Below are positions 11,401-23,300 of a stretch of DNA of 64,000 bases, one piece after another. The translations under genes were made by a program, and so were the position numbers. Every line of letters starts with the position of its first letter. Position 1 is the first letter of the stretch. The stretch spans positions 18,998,241 through 19,062,240 of the forward strand of contig OU744453.1 of assembly GCA_916610825.1 (NCBI GenBank), in the 5' to 3' direction. The notes beneath the pieces are model-generated. The model was given only the letters and a program-made list of their open reading frames with translations, did no database searches and was not told the DNA's origin. Source of the stretch: Haliclystus octoradiatus (lineage: Eukaryota > Cnidaria > Staurozoa > Stauromedusae > Haliclystidae).

Positions 11401-14400
11401 AGTTTAAATGGCGTGCTTGTCATGTACCTTTATATGAATTGTTAATGAACGCCTTATAAGCAGTATATATGAACTATTCTTGAAAATTTCATGACAATAT
11501 CTTCAGGTCTAAAGTCATGAACCTTTGGTGAACAGGTTGTGAAAATTGCGCTATTTAATGTGCACATGACACCAACAAATTTAAACACAGATTTGGGTAG
11601 CTCTAGCTAAATAGGACATGGCTTGGAAGGACAGTTGGAATGACAAGAAGGCGTACTATAGGAAAAAGGTGAAGTCAGAATGACAAAAATTTGTACCTCC
11701 TTTCGTATCACCTGATGTTTGTGAAGTGTTTGAGCCTTTTCCTACAAAAAATCGCTATTTCAAGCACTAAATATTCTTGTATCTCATTTGATTCTCAGTA
11801 AAGTGAACTCGTTTCTCGCTTACTTGGACATTAGAATCTTTTGATTTTGCGAGAGAGGAGATACGATATTTCAAAGTTTTGAATTTTTTTTATTCCTATA
11901 GTAGCCCTCTTGTCATTTCAAATATTGTTATCGAGTTTGGAAAAAGAGACTGACTGAAAATAGGGTACAGTCAAACCTGTTATAGCGATCACCTCTATAC
12001 AGCGGCCACCTGTTTATAGTGGTCACTCCTGCAATATCTGAAATAGTATTTTTCTATTGAATCAAATCTGTATATAAAGGCCACCTGTCTATAGTGGTCA
12101 ATTTATCTACCTCTCGTAGCTGGCCATTATATACAGGTTTCACTGTATGTCCACCGTGCAGAGTAAAGCCAAGATATTACATTACATTACATATCAAACA
12201 TTAAACATTACATATCACCACTTATACACATTCAAGTTGAAAAATCATTTTCACCATTTTCACCTTGCCCCCTAAGTATTAAGAAACATCTGAATGTTGT
12301 CTTTTTGCAATAGTGAATTGCAAATACAGTAACGTAATCCCATATATCAATGTATTTCTTGTTTAATACATTTCAGACCAACCTATGGTGAATTTTATGA
12401 ATTGGATAAAGACAAATTTCTAACGGCAATTGACAAAGATAGTTCACAATCTACGGTTGTCGTACATCTATGTGATCATGTATGTTATGTATAGTTCATA
12501 CTCATCTGTAGCACGCATCATCTGTTTATTTCATACAAATTTCATCAGTTCATATACAGTTAAACTCGTCATAGCGACCACTCCTATTAAACGGACAATC
12601 TTGATGTAAGCGACCACGGTTCAAGCCGCCGTTGACTAAAACAATAGAAAAGTGTTGTATTTAACAACCACTCTTCAAACACTCCCTTTCACCCAACATT
12701 TGACTACCCATTGTTTTAAGCAACCACAGAAGCGTGATCTTCTGTTGTCAGGGCTGCACAATTTTCTTTCAATCAAAAATATGGTGTTGCTATGTGCAGG
12801 TTTTTTTCTTCAAATATTGAAACATCAAATAGATTTGTAAAGACTACTAAGCGGTATTATTACGAATAGCTCCTAAGTTTGCAATTCTGTTGATATCTAC
12901 TATGGTCAAACCTGCTATATTGGTCACCTCTATACAGCGATCACCTGTCTACAGTGGTCACTTATAATGTCTAAATATAATTTTCTAATGAATCAACCAG
13001 GTATATATAGGCCACCTACATGTAGTGGTCAATTTATCTACCTCTCATAGCTGGCTGTTGCATACACATTTCACGATATTGTCCATATTTCTCACCATCA
13101 ACCAACAATGTTTTTATTTTCCTCCAACAGAATCTGACTTCCTGTATAAGGCTCAATAAATGCCTTGCTGAACTTGCAAGACAGCATCCACATGTAGGTT
13201 CTACTCTGTATTTGTTATGTGATATAAAATTTCTTATTGACAGCAGAATTAAGTAGAGGTCTAATAACACTCTTTGAAGACCTCGGCCATTATCAACAGA
13301 TTTTCACCTTGCCTTCAATCAATTTTTTGATATATAACATGAATTTTAATACAGTTGAACTCGGTTAATATCCCCTCTTTTAATGTCCCACCTTGCTAAA
13401 TATCCCCACTTAAAACTGATTTCCATTTTCAATTCTCCATACAAACTTTCATATTCTTACCTCGCTTAATATCCCGCTTTTTATCTGTACCAAAGGGGGA
13501 TATTAAGCAAGTTCGACTGTATTTGTAAAACGTAGCCTTACTGATTGAACGTAGGGCTCAATGCGAAATATAGCAGAGCTTTAAATAATAAATGTCAGAG
13601 AATCAGACAGTCATGTTTGCTACTTGAAGTTTCATGCCGAGGCGATCATCAGGCAATTACTTAACATGAATTTTAATATTTTTAATTGCTCATAGCAAAG
13701 TGAAACGGTATTCAAATTGGTGTAACTGTTAAATAGTTACCATTCATAACCATTATTCATACAATATTCCATCTACCAATTTTATATTGCTCATTATCTT
13801 GTTACCATATTAACGCTGTCAACCAGGTTATAAACTCTCTTAAAACTTATGAATAATTCATGCTTGACGCCAGTTGGTGAGTTACATATCTTATCTTTTT
13901 TCAGGTCAAATTTTGTAAAATTCAAGCATCGTCTGCTGGTCTAAGTATTAAATTTGTAAGTTAATATACAAATGTCATTTTGCATATAATAGTCACTTTC
14001 TATCAAAATTATGTTTATCAGGTTGCATTGTACATAAGTTTCTCAATATTTCTGTTATTTTTAGCAACTGAAGGCATTACCTTCCATTCAAGTGTACAGA
14101 AATAGTATCTTAACTGGCAACTACCTCAAAGTAACAGATGATCTGGACAATGACTTTTACGCATCAGATGTTGAGAACTTTTTTATTGAGTAAGTTATCC
14201 AGCCTATTATTGTAAAAACTGTTTGCCGATTCACCAAGCGATTCAAATATCTCATGTTTAGAGCATGAAAACAACAACTTTCACTAGAAATTTTCAAAAT
14301 CAAATATTACAATTGTACTAAGATGAACATAAACATTTGTTATTTGTAAGAACCTTAACACCCATGTTTTCATTTCATCCACACTTTAAATTAATACGTG

Positions 14401-15094
14401 TGTCAGCGGCTTTCGGGGGGTGACCCCCGGGATTTGCTCCCCTGGGTGAGGGGCAACATTGATTTTGCAATTCCCCTCCCCCAGGGCCGGACATATTTAG
14501 CTCTCATTAACAAATTCAAGGTAAGAATGTATCTAATAAATAAAAAAAATCACAAATATGCATAATAGAGTTAAAATGGAATTAGATACTATTAAGTAAC
14601 ATTATTTTGATTATAAAAATTAATCTAAAGATCTATTGTTAAAAATTGAGAAGTGTGAAAATTAGGGAATATCTGCACAAAACGTATTGCCAATGAATAT
14701 GACAACAGAAATATTAATACAATTTCTCATACATGAATGCGCAGTGTACAACAATTCTGACGGCAATATTTTTCATAAAAACCTGCTGACCATAAATTAC
14801 ATTGCCCGAGGGATTTCCCTGGGGGTATAAATAAAATTTCAAAAGAAGACAAAACTCCTTCCCCCTTGGGCATCTATTTCTTAACAAAACTCCACTAATC
14901 CTCCTGGGAGCCCGGGGGTCACCCCCCCGGAAAGCCGCTGATGCACGCATAATAGTTGATAAGTTTGTTTTCATGATGTTGCTGTTTATTTTACGTTTAG
15001 ACGAGATGTCTTGTCAGAATCCCTTTATCAAGAATCAAAAAATCAAAGTAAGATCAAATCATCAAATACTGTAGATGATAGTGATTCAGATTGA
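8411..15094 (+). CDS. PDCL: phosducin-like protein PDCL/PhLP1 (complete, 8 exons)
   Basis: PhLP1 is a thioredoxin-fold co-chaperone that works with the CCT chaperonin to assemble G-protein beta-gamma dimers in the cytosol. Exons: 8411-8539, 9477-9602, 11171-11286, 12377-12479, 13131-13193, 13905-13955, 14065-14189, 15001-15094. Phases close throughout and give 268 residues (human 301; the N-terminal linker is shorter). Visible family features: MNLDDKLLGYKKDNYCSSSEEEDE at the start (human LDDKLLGEKLQYYYSSSEDED), TGPKGVLQDYKRYRQIE (the G-beta-contacting Helix-1 block), DDEFMKEYHMKRMQQMK, the thioredoxin-like part (VVVHLCDH, VKFCKIQAS, ALPSIQVYR, GNYLKVTDDL-DNDFYASDVENF) and an acidic end DDSDSD with potential CK2 sites. 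Introns carry SINEs, pogo-like MITEs and a 545-bp element. A possible ATTAAA signal lies at 15215-15220. Confidence 0.96.
9948..10115 (-). repeat. tRNA-derived SINE, family 1 (copy 2)
   Basis: PDCL intron 2. Shares TTTGAAGCTGTGT, the CTTTCTGACGCCAACCAATA block and the GACCCAAGACCCT head, reading on the minus strand. The A-box end is eroded. Confidence 0.7.
10558..10730. mobile_element. pogo-like MITE, family Q
   Basis: TA-flanked; ends CAGTTTAACCCGCTTGAGTG and the inverse of CAGTGTAACTCGCTTATGTG. A related, more worn element seems to span 57240-57361. Ends differ from family P beyond the first bases. Confidence 0.65.
10950..11090 (+). repeat. tRNA-derived SINE, family 1 (copy 3, worn)
   Basis: PDCL intron 2, plus strand. 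Keeps GGATTGAATTCCTGG (B box), ACCAACTCACCAACCACC and CTACTAGCTTAC near its tail. Confidence 0.6.
11540..11950. repeat. interspersed repeat shared with 29240-29470
   Basis: Both loci contain GTGCACATGACACSAACAAA, then GTAGCTSWAGCTAAT, then GACAARAGGGCNTACTATAGG, in the same order. The ends of the 11.5 kb copy look inverted (TACTATAGGAAAA near the middle, TTCCTATAGTAGCC on the right), suggesting a foldback DNA element. Confidence 0.5.
11966..12147. mobile_element. pogo-like MITE, family P (well-preserved copy)
   Basis: TACAGTCAAACCTGTTATAG at one end, ACAGGTTTCACTGTA at the other; interior blocks CACCTGTCTATAGTGGTCA and ATTGAATCAAATCTGTATAT typical of the family. PDCL intron 3. A more worn copy lies at 12899-13075 in intron 4. 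Confidence 0.75.
13350..13521. mobile_element. pogo-like MITE, family R
   Basis: TA-flanked, about 170 bp, with ends CAGTTGAACTCGGTTAATAT and the inverse of CAGTCGAACTTGCTTAATAT, both leading into runs of C. PDCL intron 5. Internally it repeats TAATATCCC-type blocks. Confidence 0.75.
14401..14945. mobile_element. about 545-bp non-autonomous element with G/C-rich inverted ends
   Basis: Left end TGTCAGCGGCTTTCGGGGGG then TGACCCCCGGG; the right end is the inverse with one extra G. It sits in the last PDCL intron, 50 bp before exon 8. The AT-rich interior has no believable gene (a minus-strand open frame at 14714-14974 has no recognised similarity). Confidence 0.75.
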
Positions 15095-15267
15095 ACCATT
15101 TATCAATTATTATTATTATTGTTATCATTTCTCGGAACAAAGTAGATTTTAAATTATAATATGTATAAACTGTATTTTTCAAACGATGAGTTTTATAATA
15201 ATAGTGTCGGCTTTATTAAACAATTTGTTGTATTGCTTAAATTTTCCTTGGACTGTACATCAAAGTT

Positions 15268-15586
15268 TAGCCTGCGACCATCCCAAAGTTTTTTTTTGAA
15301 ACCATAGGGCCTGTGAATCAAAATGTGATTTTCTGCCCAGCAAATGTCACTAATTTATGCATATAATTCACGCAGTATGCCATATTATCATTAAGATCAT
15401 TGTTGCGACTGATAGCGATGACGTGTTTGACAAAGAATTGTGATTTTATGACAATTAATGTTTGTAACAGTGTGTGGATAATTTATTAAATTTTTATAGG
15501 TGCCATTTTTGATAGGCGAAAAATCACACCTTAGTTTACAGACCCTATGGTTTCAAAAACAAACCTCAGGGTTGGTACGCAGACTA
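15268..15586. mobile_element. 320-bp MITE with long inverted ends (copy 2)
   Basis: Same family as 3165-3485: TAGCCTGCG start, TACGCAGACTA end, shared core GACGTGTTTGACA. More diverged between its two arms than copy 1. Confidence 0.75.
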
Positions 15587-16027
15587 ACCAAAGCACTGTT
15601 GAGAGTAGAGAGAAGAAGACTAGTGGTCTTCGTGTCATAGCAGCGAATGTGAAGGCACTATTTAAATCAAGTAGAACTCATTACCTGTCGTAGAAGTCAC
15701 ATACTGTATACAGAAATTGAATTGAAATTTACTGAAATTCACTTGGAAAAGTGTAGATTCAATATACATCAGACATTGGAGATACTGTGAAATGGCCATT
15801 AGCAGGCATGGTTGAATGTCACAATACGGCATCGAGGTATGGTAGTTTTTGATGCGATACAAAGTACAAAGTTGTGTCTTCATTATAATACCATCAATTC
15901 AATCAATCGAAGTACAGTGTTTGATAATTGTTTTATTATTAACCTCATACATTATGCAAGGAAGAAGTGGCAAAACTCAACAGCACTACGGACATAATTC
16001 GTTTTGGTGGACCTATTGTCTCGTAAT

Positions 16028-16362
16028 ATTAGGAGGATTAGGTCAGACGGCAGAGCAGCTGGACTTCAGATGCGATTATATCTTGTTGGCTATGGTTTAA
16101 TCTAAACATATTAAATGAGTACCATCTTCTGATGGCTGATTGAACATTCCAGAGGGAATTGCTTTGTGAATAGCAATCAACGTATTGCTGCGCATTGACA
16201 ACTGAGGCCAATCTGCTGTGAATACTATATTGAATTGATCAGCAATGTTCGCAGCTGAGATCAATAAACAAAAGTATTTACAATCATTTCTCTTAGATAA
16301 AAGAGCCACTCCTCTAGAAATAAAAAGTAGTACAGACACTACAGATAGGTTAATACTGCCTC
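16028..16362 (+). repeat. tRNA-derived SINE, family 2 (copy 2)
   Basis: Head GGAGGATTAGGTCAGACGGC; body blocks TGAGTACCATCTTCTGATGG, GAGGGAATTGC and GCAGCTGAGATCAATAAA in the family order. Confidence 0.7.
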
Positions 16363-17370
16363 AATTAATTACTTACATACTCATAATATGACAGCTAGTC
16401 AATCAGAATCGAATTAGCACTTTGATTAATAACACTAGGGGCTAATTTGGGAATATGAAATATAACAGAGACGAAGGAATTAATGAATTTCATTTCAAGT
16501 ATTATATATTTCCATTCCACGTATTCATTATATACACATACAGTCATGTTATGAAGTATATAATTGTGTATATATTTTTTATATATATATAGAGAGATAT
16601 TTTCTTACTGTTTTCATTGTCGTTTATATTGAGTTTAGTTTTCAACTGACATATATTCTTTTTCGTATAATACTCAATCGATTTTAAATTGAGAAAAACA
16701 ATCATCGTAAAGACGATAGCTTTTGCTTTAGTATTTATTTATTTATTCATTATTATTATTATCATTATTATTAATAATTAAACAATAACAGATATGTACA
16801 TAATACGTATATTAGTTAGGTTTGTGTGCTTCAATTTTAATTTTCCAATGATTTTTCAAAAACTTTCAAAATGAAAAAACAAACAATAATTAAAAAAAAA
16901 AAAGTTTGTTCCGCTTAATAATCATAAGCACTTAATACCCATTATATGGTTGTTAAAAATATCAGATAAATTTATATATTGATATTATAAGAGACATTAT
17001 TATAATATAATTAAGTTCATTTTTTTACATAAAAAAATGTATGGAATTTGTCAATTATTACGTTTTGACATTTTCTAAATGTTTGTTTTTGACGGGTATA
17101 TTTTGTGAATGTTTATCGTACCCGAATGGATATTTCCGTCTTGAAACTCAAATTGATAACTTCATGCATTAAAAACTTTGTTTTATAAATAAATTTGTTC
17201 CTTCTCAAGATAATAGAGAATTGGATATTTGTTTGTTGCTTTGATGTGATTTCACGCTGATGTTCTTTCGCAAACAAATAGGAATTTGGGTTTGAGTGGT
17301 GGTATGTTTTTCACCAAAATGACGCAGACTGATATATTGTATTGATTATATCATTTCATTTCTATTAATG

Positions 17371-20300
17371 TCACGTTCGTTGACAAATAAAGAGCATAAT
17401 TGACAATGCCAGTGATAAGATTAGAACAGTATTGTCGCTAGTTAACTTTGATGACGATGACGGTGAAGTGCGTGGTACATCTTCAGATTCTATAATGAAA
17501 AAAAAAAGTAACGTAATTCAAAAGTAAAGTTGTCGGAGAAGACAAGGAATCAAACAACCCTGGCCTCCCGCACAGAGTGCAGACGCTCTACCATTGAGCT
17601 ACCAGTGTACCAATGGCTATTAACGTTTACATACCCTCCCCCTTAAAACAAACAAGTCATTCATAGAATCAAAAATTGTAATATTGACATGTGGACAAGC
17701 ACCAAACAATCTGTGTTACAAAACCTTATAAATTTGGAAGAAAAGCCAAAGACAGGACCTCATCATTAATGCAAAGCTGAAATTACTGTCATCAAGAGGC
17801 AAGTAAATGAATTTGAAAGATGTTGAGTCCTAAATACTACAGTACTACTGTCTTTGCGTAGGCAGTTTTAATATGTTGCGGATTTAGTGGAAGATTAGCT
17901 CAGATGGCAGAGAAACCAGACTTCAAATCTGAACATATCTGATAGACTATGGTTCCACATCAAATCAATACATACATCACAAAGATCAGTCACAAGAGAT
18001 TCTTGAAAACTGATGAAACAATAAAAAAATGTGTTTTATAGTGAATTTCCTTTGTTCTAGAGCTTGTAGAAAACGAGACAATCAGCTTTTCCGAGGAACT
18101 CTCTCATACCTGTGAGTAACATATTCTGATGACGGATGGAATAGTCCGGAGGGAATTGCATTGTGACTTTGTAAGTAGCTACTGCGCATTGTTGCACATT
18201 GAAAGTCGAAACCCATCTGCCATGAAATCTGCTGAAATTGATCTGCAGTGTCACGTCTGAGATCAGTAAAGAGCATTTACAATCATTGCTCTTAGCGAAA
18301 AGAGCACTCCTCAAGTGGGGACGTTGCTTTCGATAGGGAAACACTGTCTCAATTACTTATTACAAAGCCATAAAAGCATGATGTAAGTACAATCATGTTG
18401 ACTTACTCGTCGGTAAGGTTGTCACCAGTAGTGGATCCGTTCTTGGTCCTGCTCCAAATTGATTGAGACCAGCTACTTGGAAATAATAGTTGGTATTTGA
18501 TAGTAAACCACTAATGGGAGTTAGAAGATCCATTGAACCTTCCATCAGTGAGAATGCAGTTGACTGATCGTCTCCTTCTTTCCAGTAATAAACCTAAGAA
18601 ATAAGAGAAGTAGTAAATATAGTCACCTGTCTTTGGTGGTCACTTCGGTTTAGTCTATTGAGCTGATGCAAAATCTTATTGATTATTTAAACTTAAACCT
18701 GGTTTTAGTTTAATCAAATGGTGCAGTAAGAAATATGACTGTATAGTATTTCTGATGAGTATAAAACGGTACACAATAATGTGGTTTGTTGCATTCATAC
18801 CTTATATCCAAGGATCTCAGGTCGATTGATAGGTGACCAGGTCAAAACAATTGTATTCTTGCCAATAGCTGTCACTTTTAACTCGGATGGTTTTGCCAAT
18901 GGCACTGAAATTAATTCAAATGACAGAAAAATTAATTATTACCAATTGTTACATATTATTGTATTATAAAATGGTAGTGAAACAGTGATCGATTGTGTGT
19001 AAAGTAAATAAATCATTTATTATCATTGATTATTTGCATTTAGTTTAGTGGATATGGAACTTTGTTGTAATTGGTGTTGTCAAGTACGAGTACTGTAGTT
19101 TTAATGAGAGTAATAAATGGTTGATACGTTTTGTGTGGTCATCGGATGACATAAAAATTGAAATGTTACTCAAATTACTCAAATTGTTTTGGAAATGAAA
19201 GACAGTCTAAGAGTAGCATCAAGCCTCTATTTTCATAGAATTAGTTTGACCTGAAAATACGCAGCTGTTCTTTCTGCTATATTTTGGTACTGTCCTCTTT
19301 GGATGCACATTATAGATTGTTGGATTGTAGTTTAATTCCATGCAAGGACTGATCCACATGAGATAAGAGCATGATGAAATAATAGATAAGAAGTTGTAAC
19401 ATACATTTTGTAAAATCAAAGATTTCAGTCTGCTGTGGTCCATCGCCAACTTTTGTCGTTGAAGATACAGAAAAGTTGTACGAAATACCAGGTTGGAGAT
19501 TTGAAACAACAGCCCAATAAATCGAACCACTGACTACTTTCTCTGCGATAATACCATCAGGTAATGCATTATACGAGACTGTGTGATGTAAAAGAATTCC
19601 ATTCGGACTATCTGGTGGTAACCAACTAACATTTGCTGAGCCCATTTCCGCTTGTGAAATCCAAACACGCTGTGGCTTCGAAGGAACTAATAAAATAATC
19701 ACAAAGACACACCAAATTAGTATTATAGATTCAGTATTAGTTTTACTATTTCCAGATGCAATTTTATCTCCACTGTGTCAGACAGGACTATCTTGCAAAC
19801 GTTCTGAAAAATTATAGCAACAACAACAACAATGCACTATAAACTTATTAAAGTGTGACTTGTGTGTGTTATGTTGGTTGCATTAGCCAACAATGTTATC
19901 AATGTGTTCCTGGATTCGACTGTAGACACACACATGTAGCTCAGTATTGCTAACAAAAAGCAACTATTTACTGTAGTCAGGCTACTACTGGTGTTTGTTT
20001 CTCTTTCACCACATCGACCTAGCTATATAGGGAACCCCCTTCACTGAGCAGTACTGATGACGGCTAATGGCCAGAAACAATACTTGTCTGCTGCTAATCA
20101 TAATACTAATATTTACGTACCATCTTCTGATGTGGTCAATGGGCCAACAATATTACTGCCTGGTCCTTGGCCAATTTTATTAAATGCAACAACTTGGAAC
20201 ATATAAGATGTAGCTGGCGCCAGCACCAACTGTGTTGTATTCATATTTGCTACTTGATAAAAGATATCTCGCGGTGGCATTTGCGTACCACTGTCAATCC

Positions 20301-23300
20301 AGAACAACAGCTGAAAATTAAGAAATATGCAAAACTTATTTCTCAAATATGAACAGGATAACAATACTCCAGGTGTAGTTTTGTTAGTACAGTGTGTTGT
20401 GCAGCCGCCAAAAATTGTGATTGTTAGCTGGTTTTGATATCAACCGGAGTGTTGATATCAAAACCATTCGTATATCCATGAATACAATGACAAATGTATA
20501 AAACATGTTAACAATCATATTAAAGATCAAGATAAATTGACCACTATAGACAGGTGGCCTTACATACAGGGTTGATTCAATAGAAAATACTAATTTAGAC
20601 ACTGTAAGAAGGGGTGACCTCTACATACAGGTTCTATATATAACAGCCAGCTGTGGAGGTAGATAAATTGACCACAATAGACAGGTGATCCTTGCATACA
20701 AGGTTGATTCAATAGAAAATACTAATTTAGACACTGTAAGAAGGGGTGACCAATACATACAGGTTCTATATATAACAGCCAGCTGTGGAGGTAGACAAAT
20801 TGACCACTATAGACAGGTGGCCTTACATACAGGGTTGATTCAATAGAAAATACTAATTTAGACACTGTAAGAAGGGGTGACCTCTACATACAGGTTCTAT
20901 ATATAACAGCCAGCTGTGGAGGTAGATAAATTGACCACAATAGACAGGTGATCCTTGCATACAAGGTTGATTCAATAGAAAATACTAATTTAGACACTGT
21001 AAGAAGGGGTGACCAATACATACAGGTTCTATATATAACAGCCAGCTGTGGAGGTAGACAAATTGACCACTATAGACAGGTGGCCTTACATACAGGGTTG
21101 ATTCAATAGAAAATACTAATTTAGACACTGTAAGAAGGGGTGACCTCTACATACAGGTTCTATATATAACAGCCAGCTGTGGAGGTAGATAAATTGACCA
21201 CAATAGACAGGTGATCCTTGCATACAAGGTTGATTCAATAGAAAATACTAATTTAGACACTGTAAGAAGGGGTGACCAATACATACAGGTTCTATATATA
21301 ACAGCCAGCTGTGGAGGTAGACAAATTGACCACTATAGACAGGTGGCCTTTACATACAGGGTTGATTCAATAGAAAATACTAATTTAGACACTGTAAGAA
21401 GGGGTGGCCAATACATACAGGTTCTATATATAACAGCCAGCTATGGAGGTAGACAAATTGACCACTATAGACAGGTGGCCTTTACATACAGGGTTGATTC
21501 AATAGAAAATACTAATTTAGACACTGTAAGAAGGGGTGGCCAATACATACAGGTTCTATATATAACAGCCAGCTATGGAGGTAGACAAATTGACCACTAT
21601 AGACAGGTGGCCTTTACATACAGGGTTGATTCAATAGAAAATACTAATTTAGACACTGTAAGAAGGGGTGACCAATACATACAGGTTCTATATATAACAG
21701 CCAGCTGTGGAGGTAGACAAATTGACCACTATAGACAGGTGGCCTTTACATACAGGGTTGATTCAATAGAAAATACTAATTTAGACACTGTAAGAAGGGG
21801 TGGCCAATACATACAGGTTCTATATATAACAGCCAGCTATGGAGGTAGACAAATTGACCACTATAGACAGGTGGCCTTTACATACAGGGTTGATTCAATA
21901 GAAAATACTATACAGACGTAAAAAGAGTGACCATTGTATCATGTGTGGTTGTAATGTACAATCAATGAGTCACACGCGTTGTAGGACTAAATTTTAGGTC
22001 CATTTATAACAGAATAATCATTTCTGTATATCCAGCACAGTGAGTGGCCACTATAGACAGGTCGCCATTATCACAGGTTTTACTGTATTCCTTTACCTTA
22101 TATCCTTTTAGTTGACCTCTCATGATATAACGATCATTGCTTACACCATCCCACCAACCAATTGCTTTTCGAGATGCCTTGATTTCTATCCTCAGATTCT
22201 TTGGGGCTCCAAGTGGTACTAAGAAAATAAAAAAATTATTATTTAGAATGTCTAAAAAAATGTATGTGATTAAGTTAAGTTAGTCCTCTTCGATATCAAA
22301 GTTGACAAGAAGGGTTGTGCAAAGCTATATAAGTCAAGTAAACACAAAATGAGAATCGAATGAAACCAAATGATGGTCTATTTGGAGGAAGAAGTCTGTC
22401 TCTCACTAAGAATAATGGTACTAGAAATAGACAGAATAGACAAAACATTTCCAGTACAAACCTTTGCTAAATATTACACATTCTTATCTTATTTTAGACT
22501 ACACTGAAAATCGAATTTGTATTTTGAGAATAGGATTGTGATGTGTAAAATCTCATGTATTGTTAGGATTTTTCTAATCTTTTTTCCTATTTCTATGATC
22601 ATTTTATATGCATTTGAGCTGAGAAGGGTTTGACCGTAGAACTACTGTCCTTGTAAAAGCTGTCCTACTGTGATTCTTCTGTTTGATCAAAACAAATATT
22701 ATTCACTTACATCTTTCACCGGTATAGCCAGTCATCAAGGGGCTTTTTGGGCCTAAACCAATGGCATTACCAGCTTGTACTTGGAACTCGAACTCTGTAT
22801 AAAACTCAGCACCCTTGAGAATGAAACTAGACAAACCATGTGTTACTTTGTCTGTATCAAATTTACCACCCGTTGCAGATTGACGATGATGTACAACATA
22901 ATAGATACCAGGCCCATTTTGTTGAGTTCGATCTAATTGCTAAATAGAAAATCAATAACAATATTAGGCTACAGAGTAAAAGAGAGAACATTATTAATTA
23001 CATTTTAGCTCAATAATAATTACCTGCCATGATATTCTAATCTCACTTGGCCCTGAACCTTGGCTTTCTATCCTTTCTGGATAATCGGATGGAGCTAAGA
23101 TTGATACAGAAATGTAAAGTTAGTAATCATACATAGCAGTTGGCTTTATTGTGTAATAATGGTGTCACAGGATCGCTGAGGCTTTAAGGACCTGTTTTCT
23201 TAAAAAACCTCCAGGGCCCAAAATATATTTCGTCAGCCCAGAGTGGAGATGATGATTCCAGTGTCGAGAAGCTTCAATGTTTTGATAAGTCTGAATATTT

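Larger units (their letters stand above)
15095..17370. other. convergent 3' flanks of PDCL and the Ig-CAM
   Basis: No exon recognised. It holds the second 320-bp MITE (15268-15586), SINE family 2 copy 2 (16028-16362), AT-rich low-complexity DNA near 16730-16790 and overlapping AATAAA motifs on the minus strand (16734-16747), possibly the poly(A) signal of the Ig-CAM about 620 nt past its stop. Confidence 0.6.

Noticed and set aside
17540-17622. Possible tRNA gene
   Set aside because: A- and B-box-like parts are present but the arms do not pair and the T-loop region is disturbed; treated as a relic.
21211-21921. 236-codon plus-strand repeat open frame
   Set aside because: It is produced by the 132-bp tandem array inside a pogo-like MITE; the frame breaks wherever the unit is 131 bp, so it is not a gene.
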